Source of the DNA: an uncultured Lachnospiraceae bacterium
Lineage (GTDB): Bacteria > Bacillota > Clostridia > Lachnospirales > Lachnospiraceae
Assembly: GCA_905199445.1 (NCBI GenBank)
Contig: CAJKGK010000001.1
Coordinates: 248,001-312,000 of the forward strand
DNA: 64,000 nt
Direction of reading: 5' to 3'
In this document: in pieces, positions 16,427 through 24,877 of the stretch
Position numbering within the stretch: the first letter of the stretch is position 1
Layout of the letters: every line of letters begins with the position of its first letter
Notes under the pieces: generated by a model
Told to the model about the DNA's origin: nothing
Database searches by the model: none
Seen by the model: the letters and a program-made list of their open reading frames with translations, nothing else
Program-made: the position numbers and the translations under genes

Positions 16427-16571
16427 GTTTCACACGATCCTTTTCCTCGGCTCGTTTTGCATCATTAAAACGGTCTGTTGTTCCTACAAGATAACCGGTA
16501 ATACGGCGAATTCTGTCAAAGCCCACATTGGCTCCGACCATTTCTTCTTTCATTAATGGTTTTTGACTCAT
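16416..16571 (-). CDS. Separate glycyl-radical domain of anaerobic ribonucleotide reductase (51 aa)
   Basis: 51-residue protein containing RIRRITGYLVG and AKRAEEKDRVKHG, which correspond to the extreme C-terminus of one-piece NrdD proteins (E. coli RRVCGYLG and RVKH). By this match Gly26 would carry the radical that NrdG generates. In this genome that segment is not in the large NrdD, which stops about 40 nt upstream. The ATG at 16569-16571 has GAAAGGA about 8 nt before it, so it looks like a true separate gene rather than a sequencing frameshift. Small proteins of this kind may exist elsewhere in Lachnospiraceae; I could not check. Confidence 0.8.
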   Translation of the reverse strand: MSQKPLMKEEMVGANVGFDRIRRITGYLVGTTDRFNDAKRAEEKDRVKHGI

Positions 16572-16611
16572 ATGCATTTCCTTTCTATACAATAAACTTC
16601 CTGCCTGTGCA

Positions 16612-18873
16612 TCATCCATAGTAGGGCACATTGGGGTATTTTCTTCTCAGTTCCCTGAGTTTTTCCAAACTCACACCTTCCCCTTCACGCCGACCGCATC
16701 TGGGGCATACATCACCAATCACACCTGTATAGCCACAGACCGGGTCCCGATCCACGGGATGATTAATCGAACCATAACCAATCCCCTGTTCCTTCATGTA
16801 CCGGATAATGGTCTCAAAGGCTTCCAGATTTTTACATGTGTCCCCATCTAACTCTACATAGCTGATGTGTCCGGCATTGGTAAGCGCATGATAGGGTGCT
16901 TCCAGCTGAATCTTTTTATAGGATCTGATGGGGTAATAGACGGGAACATGGAAAGAGTTTGTGTAGTACTCCCGATCCGTCACCCCGGCAATCTTGCCGT
17001 ACTTTTTCTGATCAATACGTACAAAACGTCCGCTCAAGCCTTCCGCCGGTGTTGCCAGAAGTGTGAAATTAAGTCCTGTCCGCTGAGATTCCTCATCCAT
17101 ACGCTGCCGCATGTGCCCGATAATTTCCAGTCCCAGCTTCTGCGCCGCTTCACTTTCACCATGGTGAACACCAATCAAAGCTTTCAGCGTTTCAGCCAGG
17201 CCGATAAATCCCACACTTAGCGTTCCATGCTTAATCACTTCTTCAATGCTGTCATCAATATCCAGTTTTTCAGAATCCAGCCATATCCCCTGACCCATAA
17301 GGAACGGATAATTTCTTACTTTTTTTCGGCACTGTATTTTAAAACGATGCATCAACTGCCGAATCACAAGATCCATGCGCTCATCCAGCAATTGGTAAAA
17401 ACGATCAACATCTCCCCTTGCTTCAATGCCTAACCTTGGAAGATTGATGGACGTAAAGCTTAAGTTTCCACGGCCACAGGTTACGGCTCTGGATGGGTCA
17501 TGGCTGTTGCCAAGCACCCTTGTGCGGCATCCCATGTAGGCCACCTCGGTATTATAGTCTCCCGGTTTATAATAGGGCAGATTAAACGGTGCATCTATAA
17601 AGCTGAAATTGGGGAACAACCGCTGGGCACTTGTCTTTATGGCAAGTTTAAACAGGTCATAGTTAGGATCTTCCCGATTAAAATTGACCCCTTCCTTAAC
17701 CTTGAAAATCTGTACCGGAAAAATCGGTGTTTCACCGCCGCCAAGACCGGCTTCTGTTGCAAGCAGAAGATTTTTAACCGCCATTCTTGCTTCCGGGGAT
17801 GTATCGGTTCCATAGTTGATGGAACTAAAAGGCACCTGAGCACCGGCCCTGGAATTCATGGTATTCAGGTTATGAATTAAAGCCTCCATAGCCTGATAAG
17901 TCTGGTGCTCCGTACTTTTTAATGCCGCATCCACGGCATACCGATGGGCAGCCAGCAAATCCTCACCCCAGATTCTTCCGCCCACACCATAGCCCTGAAG
18001 CTCACTGGCATAGGCATCCGCATTCCCCATAGTTACGGGAACCGCCATATTGGCCTTCAGATCGCCAATCACAGCCGCTGATTCTTCTTCATCCATCTCA
18101 TATTTTACCTGAAGATACATCTTCAGCTTTTTAAAGTATTCCTTACGGTATGTCTTTGCCACCCCCTGAGCCATCGCATAATCAAAGTTGGGGATACTTT
18201 GCCCGCCGTGCATTTCATTCTGATTTGCCTGAATGGCAATGCAGGCCAGGGCCGCATAGCTGCGTATGGAATTCGGCTCTCTCAGGTAACCATGTCCCGT
18301 GGAGAATCCGTCCTTAAACAGCTTGAGCAGATCAATCTGGCAGCAGGTTTCGGTAAGCATATAAAAATCCTTATCATGAATATGAATATCGCCGTTTATA
18401 TGCGCAGCCGCAATATCTTTTGGTAAAACATAATTATCAATAAAATATTTGGACCCCTCGGAACCGTATTTAAGCATGGTACCCATGGCAGTATCGGCAT
18501 CAATATTGGCATTTTCCCGCTTAATATCCTCATCTGCGGCATCAGAAAATGTCAGTCGCTTGTAAATATCCATAAGATCTGACTCAGTCTTTCGAATCTT
18601 CGTATGATCGGCTCTGTATAAAATATAAGCTTTGGCTGTTTTTGCATATCCAAAGCGAATAAGGCATTCTTCAACTTTATCCTGAACCTGCTCCACTGTA
18701 TTCAGTGTCGTATCATCCAGCAAATGACACACCTTTTCCGTAAGAAACAACATATCCGTAGGCGTCATTTCTTCCCCTTCCACAGCCTTATTTGCCCGGC
18801 TTATGGCACTCATAATCTTCATGGAATCAAAGGCAACTACGGACCCGTTCCTTTTCTGAATTTTTTCTATCAT
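16612..18873 (-). CDS. nrdD: Anaerobic ribonucleoside-triphosphate reductase, large part (lacks glycyl-radical tail)
   Basis: Reduces ribonucleoside triphosphates to deoxy forms without oxygen. Seen: N-terminal ATP cone (IQKRNGSVVAFDSMKI), the ten-stranded barrel with cysteines at about 177-178 (TCCQIDLLKLF) and 449 (MGCRTRV) in positions expected for the catalytic pair, and a C-terminal zinc-type segment CGYTGVIGDVCPRCG. It then ends in RRKYPNVPYYG without the RxxGY glycyl-radical motif, which is encoded by the next gene. The ATG at 18871-18873 (MIEKIQ) is chosen because GGAG lies 9 nt upstream; the ATG three codons earlier abuts that site. Length 753 residues. Confidence 0.93.
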   Translation of the reverse strand: MIEKIQKRNGSVVAFDSMKIMSAISRANKAVEGEEMTPTDMLFLTEKVCHLLDDTTLNTVEQVQDKVEECLIRFGYAKTAKAYILYRADHTKIRKTESDLMDIYKRLTFSDAADEDIKRENANIDADTAMGTMLKYGSEGSKYFIDNYVLPKDIAAAHINGDIHIHDKDFYMLTETCCQIDLLKLFKDGFSTGHGYLREPNSIRSYAALACIAIQANQNEMHGGQSIPNFDYAMAQGVAKTYRKEYFKKLKMYLQVKYEMDEEESAAVIGDLKANMAVPVTMGNADAYASELQGYGVGGRIWGEDLLAAHRYAVDAALKSTEHQTYQAMEALIHNLNTMNSRAGAQVPFSSINYGTDTSPEARMAVKNLLLATEAGLGGGETPIFPVQIFKVKEGVNFNREDPNYDLFKLAIKTSAQRLFPNFSFIDAPFNLPYYKPGDYNTEVAYMGCRTRVLGNSHDPSRAVTCGRGNLSFTSINLPRLGIEARGDVDRFYQLLDERMDLVIRQLMHRFKIQCRKKVRNYPFLMGQGIWLDSEKLDIDDSIEEVIKHGTLSVGFIGLAETLKALIGVHHGESEAAQKLGLEIIGHMRQRMDEESQRTGLNFTLLATPAEGLSGRFVRIDQKKYGKIAGVTDREYYTNSFHVPVYYPIRSYKKIQLEAPYHALTNAGHISYVELDGDTCKNLEAFETIIRYMKEQGIGYGSINHPVDRDPVCGYTGVIGDVCPRCGRREGEGVSLEKLRELRRKYPNVPYYG

Positions 18874-18892
18874 CAACAACATCTCCAGTTAA

Positions 18893-18940
18893 TAGGATTA
18901 TATTGTGGTGTCTTTATCCAGCAAACACAATATATAGTGC
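18893..18940. promoter_or_regulatory. Pair of NrdR boxes upstream of nrdD
   Basis: ACACAATATATAGTGC (18925-18940) fits the NrdR box consensus throughout; a weaker copy (18893-18908, core TTATATTGTGG) lies 32 bp away centre to centre, about three helical turns. Both are downstream of the nrdD -10 box. The NrdR gene is not in the window. Confidence 0.8.
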
Positions 18941-18956
18941 TCATGGCACGGTAATT

Positions 18957-18985
18957 ATTATATGCCAGATAAATCAAAAAATCAA
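18957..18985 (-). promoter_or_regulatory. Promoter of nrdD operon
   Basis: Minus strand TTGATT (18980-18985), 17-nt spacer, TATAAT (18957-18962). The 18874-19195 gap otherwise holds the NrdR boxes and the hydrogenase terminator; nothing else was seen. Confidence 0.7.
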
Positions 18986-19136
18986 TACCGGTTTAAGACC
19001 ACTTTACACTTTATTATTTTTTATAAAAAAACCTCATCCATATATTAATAAATATTATGTTGCTGCTGCATACATCTGTGGATCCCCAAAATGTATATTT
19101 TGTTTCATCCACCTGCAGGCACCAAAAACCCCCAAG

Positions 19137-19190
19137 AAAAAATGTGTATTTTAGCTGTATACACCCAGACAGCTAAAATACACATTTTTT
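19137..19190. terminator. Strong terminator after the hydrogenase operon
   Basis: A 19-bp stem (ATGTGTATTTTAGCTGT pairing with ACAGCTAAAATACACAT and flanking A/T) is flanked by A- and T-runs on both strands, so it can act in either direction. Confidence 0.9.
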
Positions 19191-19195
19191 ACTTC

Positions 19196-20659
19196 TTACT
19201 GCTTATTACGAGTCATGTTGATCTTAAGATCATCATATTTTTCCACGTTTTCAAGAACACCACGGCCGTCAGCTTTCTTAATCTGAACATTTCTGTCTTT
19301 GATATATGTACGGCTCTTGTTAATCATGCATGGGCCGTTGACACATCCGCCTACACAGGCCATACCTTCAATAAAGTCTTCCTGAAGTTTTCCTGCTTTA
19401 AGCATCATCAGCGCCTTCTTACACTCCAGGGCACCATTAGCCTTATTAACTTTAACCTCAACTTCTTCATTGCGCTCTTTAAAAGTCTGAAGCACAGCTG
19501 CAGTTACGCCGCCGGATACGGAAAATTCCATACCGTAAACGCTGCCCTGCTGCATTTCACCATCAAAGTCTGCAGGATCAATATCTTTTGCTTCGAACAT
19601 ACTGGACAGTTCTTCATAGGTCATGGCATAATCGGCTCCGCCAAAGGTAACGGTGTCAATAACCTCGCTCTTTTTGGCGATACATGGTCCGATAAATACA
19701 CATACAGCTTCCGGATCAAGGGCCTTGATCAGTCGTCCTGTTGCCGTCATCGGAGAAACAGTTGTAGACATATTGCCAAGAACCTGTGGGAAATGCTTCT
19801 TAATCATATTGACAAAGGCCGGACAGCAGGAGGTTGTCATTTTCTGTCCTTCCTTTAAATGTTCTTCCAGTTCAAGGGCCTCATTTTTGGAGACAAAGTC
19901 AGCACCAAGAGATACTTCATACATATCTGTAAAGCCCAGAGCCTTAATGGCCTGACGAATCATACCGTTATTGACATCGGCACCGAACTGTCCTGAAATT
20001 GCCGGCGCTACCATGGCATAAACTCTTGCCCCGCTGTTGATCAGTTTAATCACGTCAACCATAAAGGATTTATCTGTGATTGCGCCAAAAGGACATCCGA
20101 TCACGCACTGACCGCAGCTGATACACTTTTCTTCATCGATCTGAACAATATTATCCTCATCCATTGTGATGGCATCCACAGGACAGCTGCGCTTACATGG
20201 ACGCATCAGGTCAGCAATTGCGTTGTATGGGCAGGCCTCAGCACATTTTCCGCATTCCTTACATTTTTTAGGATCAATATGGGCACGTCCGCTTTCAAAG
20301 GTAATGGCTCCAAAATTACATGCACCCATACATTTTTTTGCCAGACACATCTGACAGCTGTTTGTCACGCTGAAACGGTTGATCGGACAGCCTTCGCAGG
20401 CTGCCGGAAGTACCTGAACAATATTTTTGTTGGCCTTGCTTCCAACCGCCGGACGGCCTTCGGCCAGATTCACTCTCTGACGGATAATTTCCCGTTCACG
20501 GTAAACACAGCAACGGTAACTTGGTGTGCTGCCCGGAATAATTGTGTAAGGAATTTCATCCCTTTTTTCTTCCAGTTCTCCTGCAAAGGCCAGTCTTGCC
20601 ACCTCTACACATACTTCATATTTCAGTTTATTAATATCGGTTCCGAATTGTCTTTTCAT
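19196..20659 (-). CDS. [FeFe]-hydrogenase, group B-like, with ferredoxin domains
   Basis: 487-residue soluble iron-sulfur protein. It carries cysteine-rich [4Fe-4S] domains (about residues 88-190, including CKECGKCAEACP and CISCGQCVIGCP) and then a complete H-cluster domain: L1 TTSCCP (Cys278 and Cys279), L2 GPCIAKKSE (Cys326, Lys329) and L3 ACVGGCVNGPC (Cys435, Cys439). The proton-transfer Cys278 is kept, so catalytic H2 turnover is plausible. L1/L2/L3 variants and monomeric layout fit group B hydrogenases, whose physiological role is poorly known. It is last in an operon with a sensory hydrogenase and a phosphatase. The maturases HydEFG are not in the window. Confidence 0.85.
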   Translation of the reverse strand: MKRQFGTDINKLKYEVCVEVARLAFAGELEEKRDEIPYTIIPGSTPSYRCCVYREREIIRQRVNLAEGRPAVGSKANKNIVQVLPAACEGCPINRFSVTNSCQMCLAKKCMGACNFGAITFESGRAHIDPKKCKECGKCAEACPYNAIADLMRPCKRSCPVDAITMDEDNIVQIDEEKCISCGQCVIGCPFGAITDKSFMVDVIKLINSGARVYAMVAPAISGQFGADVNNGMIRQAIKALGFTDMYEVSLGADFVSKNEALELEEHLKEGQKMTTSCCPAFVNMIKKHFPQVLGNMSTTVSPMTATGRLIKALDPEAVCVFIGPCIAKKSEVIDTVTFGGADYAMTYEELSSMFEAKDIDPADFDGEMQQGSVYGMEFSVSGGVTAAVLQTFKERNEEVEVKVNKANGALECKKALMMLKAGKLQEDFIEGMACVGGCVNGPCMINKSRTYIKDRNVQIKKADGRGVLENVEKYDDLKINMTRNKQ

Positions 20660-20684
20660 ACATTGTCCTTTCTATACTTTCCTG

Positions 20685-21857
20685 CTAATAGTATTTTACA
20701 GTGACTGTTTTCCCCATTTTTTCACATTCAGTCCGTATTTTATCTACAAGACGCATACGAATACTCAGGTCAAATGGCAGCCCCACATTCTGATGAGCTG
20801 CATTCATGGCCTGACCCACAAACATGTTCAGGTTTGTACAGTCCTCTATCAGAATTTTGGCAATTCTGGCCGCGCCGTTGTCAGCATCCAGGCTGTCAAA
20901 AAACTTTTCTGTTAAATCCCCCTTGTTATACTGCTCCAGCATGTTTGCACAGCGATTTAATGTCAGAACACCTTCTGTCACCAGATCCACCCCTTCCAAA
21001 GACGCTGTGGGCGGAATCTCAGGATCACTGTACTTAATGGATGCAATAATCTTTTTCTTCAGAATACGGGCCGCAATATTGGCGCTGGTACCGCCGCTGA
21101 CAATCTTTTTGCCCGGTGTGGTCATAAAATCTCTCATCAGAACCGCATCATCATCATAAGATGTCGGCGGCCCTGTAAAAATATTCACATTTTTCCGGCG
21201 TACAGCCCGAATAACCGCCACCGTTGTGTCATCGCCAGGAGACCCCATATACAGGTCATCACAGGCTTTACAGATCATAGACGTAAGCCTGGGCGCCGAA
21301 AGGTTACGGTCACACGCCCGCCGAATATACTCGGCTGCCCGCTGCCATCCCCAGCCAAAGCTCATCATTTTTCCGACCCCGGCATGGATGACGCCATCGC
21401 TGAACAAAACAAAGCAGTCGCCCAGTTCCACCTTAAACCGGTATTCCCGGACAAGCTTGCCTTCAATCTCCCGGACATTATAAGGAATAGGCACCACCTG
21501 CCCGTCACGAATCATGACACAGCCAGGATTGTCATACTCCACAAGATAAGCCCGTCCGTCTTTCCTGATCTGAAGTATGGAAAATGTGGAATAAGCCACA
21601 TGGCGCACCGTACAGACCGGCAGCGTTTTGGCAATCGTATCCACACAATCCTGGATAGACGAACCTTCCCTGAGCATTGTTCCAAGAATTTTGGCGGTAA
21701 GCGTGGAAAGTATATTGGCCTTTACACCGCTGCCCATACCATCGGACAAAATAAAGATATCCGAATCATCATTTTTCAGGATGCCCACGGTATCACCACA
21801 CAGCTCTTCTCCGTGTTTATTCAGACTTTTCCATGATACTTCAAGGCTGACATTCAT
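20685..21857 (-). CDS. SpoIIE-type PP2C serine phosphatase
   Basis: 390-residue cytoplasmic phosphatase: PP2C/SpoIIE catalytic domain in the first 215 residues with metal-binding aspartates in DIFILSDGMGSG, LFSDGV and GDDTTVAV, then a C-terminal domain of about 170 residues I cannot name. It overlaps the upstream sensory hydrogenase by 4 bp, so the two are almost certainly co-translated. Phosphatase-linked sensory hydrogenases (group C3 in hydrogenase classification) show this arrangement; the protein substrate is unknown. Despite the domain name, nothing here ties it to sporulation. Confidence 0.85.
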   Translation of the reverse strand: MNVSLEVSWKSLNKHGEELCGDTVGILKNDDSDIFILSDGMGSGVKANILSTLTAKILGTMLREGSSIQDCVDTIAKTLPVCTVRHVAYSTFSILQIRKDGRAYLVEYDNPGCVMIRDGQVVPIPYNVREIEGKLVREYRFKVELGDCFVLFSDGVIHAGVGKMMSFGWGWQRAAEYIRRACDRNLSAPRLTSMICKACDDLYMGSPGDDTTVAVIRAVRRKNVNIFTGPPTSYDDDAVLMRDFMTTPGKKIVSGGTSANIAARILKKKIIASIKYSDPEIPPTASLEGVDLVTEGVLTLNRCANMLEQYNKGDLTEKFFDSLDADNGAARIAKILIEDCTNLNMFVGQAMNAAHQNVGLPFDLSIRMRLVDKIRTECEKMGKTVTVKYY

Positions 21858-23575
21858 TTCATATCCTCTCCATCATCCAGCAGACTGTCTCTGAGTTTTG
21901 TCAGCGTTACCTTTGTCTCCGCAGTTGTCTCTCCCAGCAGTCCTGCGATTTCCTGAGCCACCATCATCTGTTTGTCGATCACCTTCTGGGCAATATTCAC
22001 CGCTTCCATTTTCAGACGGTACCGCTTGCCGATTTCCTTCTCTTCTTCCGTAATATCCCGTATGATCCCGATGACAACACCCTGGTCACGGACATAAATC
22101 AGATTTTGAATGGTTTTCATATTATAGGATTTATAATCCACTCTGTAATTAATCCGGCTTCGTTTATCCTCCAGCACTTCCTGAAAGCTTTCTGCATCAA
22201 TGATCTCATATAAATAAGATTTAAGTGCATCTGCTCTGGAAATATTAAACTTAACCTCTGCCGCATTATTAAACTCAATAATTTTAAGCTGTTCATTAAT
22301 AATAATGATAATATTGGGCGTTACTGAAAGAATTACATCCGACAGGGAACGGGCCCGCTGATACATATAGGGCAGACACATCTCCACATCGGTCTTATTC
22401 TGAAAAACCGCCACCGCTTTTTCCCGGCAGGTTGAAAAACCGCAGGCTCCGCAGTTTAGCTCCTTTTCCGGCGTATCCATACCAATGCAGGTAAGAATCT
22501 TACGAATCTCTCCTTCGTCAGGCATCTGTCCCGGCTTTTGTTTTTCTTCAAACTGCTTTTTTAAAGAAATCTGCTCAGGCAATGGATCATATTCCGGAAA
22601 ATCCGTCATAATCCGCCCCAAAAGGGTCAGATGGGATCTGAAACGGCTGTCTTTGCTTTTTCCCGAAACCGGACCATTAATACAGCCTCTGGTACAGGAA
22701 TTCAGTTCAATAAAGCAGCGCCGCACCTCTCCCCGCCTGATCGCCTCAAAAATCTCCCGGCAGGCATCAATACCATCCACAAACAAGGTCTGATAACCAT
22801 AGGTTTTGCCGCCTTTGGCATAAATTGCACGGTTTATGCCGCCGCTGGTGGCATAAGCACCGTTAATTTTCGGGTTTACACGGTCATGCCGCCACTGTTC
22901 ACAGGCAGAAACTTCAATATTCCTGGATTTAAACCAGCTGTTGAGTTCTTTAAAGTTGATGACTGCATCAATATAGCCGCTTGTTCTGGCATCCTTTAAA
23001 TCTTCCACACTCTCAGCCAGGCACGGGCTGATTGACACAACTTTAACACTTGAACCAAACTCTTCCTTCAGAAGTTTTCCGTGAGCAATGACCGGACTGA
23101 CAACCGGCGCCATATAAGGAATCATGTCCGGATAATACTTTTCCACAAACTGATTAATCACCGGACAGGCAGACGTAATAATATTTTCCATGCTGCCCTC
23201 CCGCATCAGTTCTTCATAGGCACTGGTTACATAAATGGCCCCTTCGGCGGATTCACGAATCTCCTTAAAGCCCAATTCAAACAGCGCCTCAATAAACTGC
23301 CCGGGTTCTGCATCAGCATACACACCAAGATAAGCCGGTGAAAGGGAGGCCACAACCGGTATACCGTCCTGGATATACTTCTTTACTTTTTCAATATCAC
23401 TGAAAACAGTTATGGCATCCTGCGGGCAGGCCTCCAGACACTGGCCGCATAAAATACATTCACTGGCAATAAAACGCGCATGTTCGTCCTGAATTTTAAT
23501 AGCCTTAACCGGACAGATCCGAACGCACTTGTAACAATCCTTACACTTTGCCATTTTAAACCCGATCACACCCAC
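21854..23575 (-). CDS. Sensory [FeFe]-hydrogenase-like protein with PAS domain (HydS, group C)
   Basis: 573-residue putative redox or H2 sensor. Domain order: two [4Fe-4S] ferredoxin clusters (residues 11-50), H-cluster domain, a further CxxC-type Fe-S domain (CGACGFSTC, residues 375-383, plus Cys400), a PAS domain (about 410-520) and a helical tail. H-cluster cysteines are kept: Cys137 (L1 TSACP), Cys185 (L2), Cys294 and Cys298 (L3). The proton-transfer Cys is Ala136, as reported for HydS sensors. The L2 Lys of PCxAK is Glu188 here (PCLAESVE), which is unusual. Signals likely pass to the overlapping phosphatase gene. Confidence 0.85.
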   Translation of the reverse strand: MGVIGFKMAKCKDCYKCVRICPVKAIKIQDEHARFIASECILCGQCLEACPQDAITVFSDIEKVKKYIQDGIPVVASLSPAYLGVYADAEPGQFIEALFELGFKEIRESAEGAIYVTSAYEELMREGSMENIITSACPVINQFVEKYYPDMIPYMAPVVSPVIAHGKLLKEEFGSSVKVVSISPCLAESVEDLKDARTSGYIDAVINFKELNSWFKSRNIEVSACEQWRHDRVNPKINGAYATSGGINRAIYAKGGKTYGYQTLFVDGIDACREIFEAIRRGEVRRCFIELNSCTRGCINGPVSGKSKDSRFRSHLTLLGRIMTDFPEYDPLPEQISLKKQFEEKQKPGQMPDEGEIRKILTCIGMDTPEKELNCGACGFSTCREKAVAVFQNKTDVEMCLPYMYQRARSLSDVILSVTPNIIIIINEQLKIIEFNNAAEVKFNISRADALKSYLYEIIDAESFQEVLEDKRSRINYRVDYKSYNMKTIQNLIYVRDQGVVIGIIRDITEEEKEIGKRYRLKMEAVNIAQKVIDKQMMVAQEIAGLLGETTAETKVTLTKLRDSLLDDGEDMK

Positions 23576-23577
23576 AG

Positions 23578-23817
23578 CTAAATCCTCCCAAGAATATGTT
23601 CATTGAAAAACTTTTCTGTGTCTGCCGGTGTTACTGAAAACAGCTCATCATCAACTTTAACACACACACCCTTTGCACATTCGCCCATGCAAAAAGAACC
23701 TGTCAGTTCCACCTGGTCGGAAATGCCGTGAATGGAAACCAGTCTTTCCAATATGGCAATCACATCTCTTGAACCTTTTAAATGACATGAACTTCCAATA
23801 CAAATCGTAACAAGCAT
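23578..23817 (-). CDS. [2Fe-2S] thioredoxin-like ferredoxin (NuoE-type)
   Basis: 79-residue small ferredoxin with cysteines Cys7 region (ICIGSSCHLKG) and CMGECAKGVC, the C-x4-C / C-x3-C layout of the thioredoxin-fold [2Fe-2S] family found in NuoE and HydC. It starts at the ATG at 23815-23817 after a perfect AGAAGGAGGT site. It is first in the operon, 2 bp before the sensory hydrogenase, and could pass electrons to its clusters. This gene arrangement resembles sensory hydrogenase operons in other clostridia. Confidence 0.88.
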   Translation of the reverse strand: MLVTICIGSSCHLKGSRDVIAILERLVSIHGISDQVELTGSFCMGECAKGVCVKVDDELFSVTPADTEKFFNEHILGRI

Positions 23818-23855
23818 ATTGTACCTCCTTCTAAACTTTGTTATTTCATTCACAA

Positions 23856-23883
23856 ATTCTATCATATTTTTTATTTATATCAA
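23856..23883 (-). promoter_or_regulatory. Promoter of the sensory hydrogenase operon
   Basis: Minus strand TTGATA (23878-23883), 16-nt spacer, TAGAAT (23856-23861). Confidence 0.55.
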
Positions 23884-23889
23884 GTAGTT

Positions 23890-24768
23890 TCAATTATTTT
23901 TCTTGTTCTTTATTTGAGACAAAGAAATCTCGATGGTAGAGCAATAATCCAGGTCTCCGGTTCCCATATCCAGTGCTTTTTCATAGATGGCCCGGGACAC
24001 TTCCAGCCCTGGCATACAAATTCCCTCATCCTCAATCATATCATGGCAAATATTCAAATCTTTGGCCATATTCTCCACGGAAAACTGAGTCGTATAATCC
24101 CGGTTCATAAGCGCAATCTGCTTGGAATCGTAATAATAATTCTGTCCGACCCCGTAGGAAATGGCGGCACTGTACTTGTCCAGATCAATCCCCTGGGAAA
24201 GCGCCAGCGCCAGGGTTTCATGAACACCATTTTGAATCTGGGCCACAAGGGCATTATGGCAGACCTTCATCACCAGTCCCTTGCCATTATCCCCCATATG
24301 TATAATTCCCCGGCCCATATATTTGAGAATCGGTTTCACCTTCTGATAAGTTTCCATAGAGCCGCCCACATAAATGCCTACATCGCCAAGCCAGGCGGCC
24401 TCCTGAGACTTGACCACCGGGGCATCGAGGAAACCACAGCCCCGCGCTTTAAGCATTTCCCATATTTCCAATGACACATCCGGGTCAATGGTACTCATAT
24501 CCACGCATATCTTTGTGTCGTCCAGCACGTCCAAAATACTTGTATATACGGCCAGGGAATGTTCGGACTTTGGCACAACGGTTATGATAAGATCAGCCTG
24601 CCTGGCAACCTCTACAGAGCTGCTGCATGCAACCCCGCCATAAGCAGCCACCTTAGCTACCTGCTGGGGATTAATGTCATAAACAAACACAAGATCATCA
24701 TGTTTTTTAATCACATTATATGACATGGCCTCACCCATAATCCCCAGGCCGATAAAGCCTATTTTCAT
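23890..24768 (-). CDS. NAD(P)-dependent beta-hydroxyacid dehydrogenase (3-hydroxyisobutyrate dehydrogenase family)
   Basis: Soluble oxidoreductase of 292 residues that oxidises or reduces short beta-hydroxyacids. N-terminal Rossmann motif GFIGLGIMGEAM (residues 4-15), the DAPVVKSQEAAWLGDVGIYVGG substrate-binding segment (GxxG block) and the catalytic Lys in GLVMKVCHNAL near residue 169. Candidates are 3-hydroxyisobutyrate dehydrogenase, tartronate semialdehyde reductase or a GLYR-type enzyme; the sequence does not separate them. It stands alone with no pathway neighbours. Confidence 0.85.
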   Translation of the reverse strand: MKIGFIGLGIMGEAMSYNVIKKHDDLVFVYDINPQQVAKVAAYGGVACSSSVEVARQADLIITVVPKSEHSLAVYTSILDVLDDTKICVDMSTIDPDVSLEIWEMLKARGCGFLDAPVVKSQEAAWLGDVGIYVGGSMETYQKVKPILKYMGRGIIHMGDNGKGLVMKVCHNALVAQIQNGVHETLALALSQGIDLDKYSAAISYGVGQNYYYDSKQIALMNRDYTTQFSVENMAKDLNICHDMIEDEGICMPGLEVSRAIYEKALDMGTGDLDYCSTIEISLSQIKNKKNN

Positions 24769-24877
24769 CGCTTTCCCTCCTTGATAACGGATTTAATTTA
24801 AAATATTATACTTTATTATATCATGGCTGTCCGGCAGCTACAATGCCCCATGTGCACATGATATTTACCTGTTGTCT

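Noticed and set aside
16571..16631. Frameshift joining nrdD to the glycyl-radical ORF
   Set aside because: The small ORF has its own well-spaced ribosome binding site and the extra upstream residues in its frame look non-coding; a sequencing error remains possible but is less likely.
20685..21857. SpoIIE phosphatase as a sporulation gene
   Set aside because: It lacks the ten-helix membrane domain of SpoIIE and overlaps the sensory hydrogenase gene.
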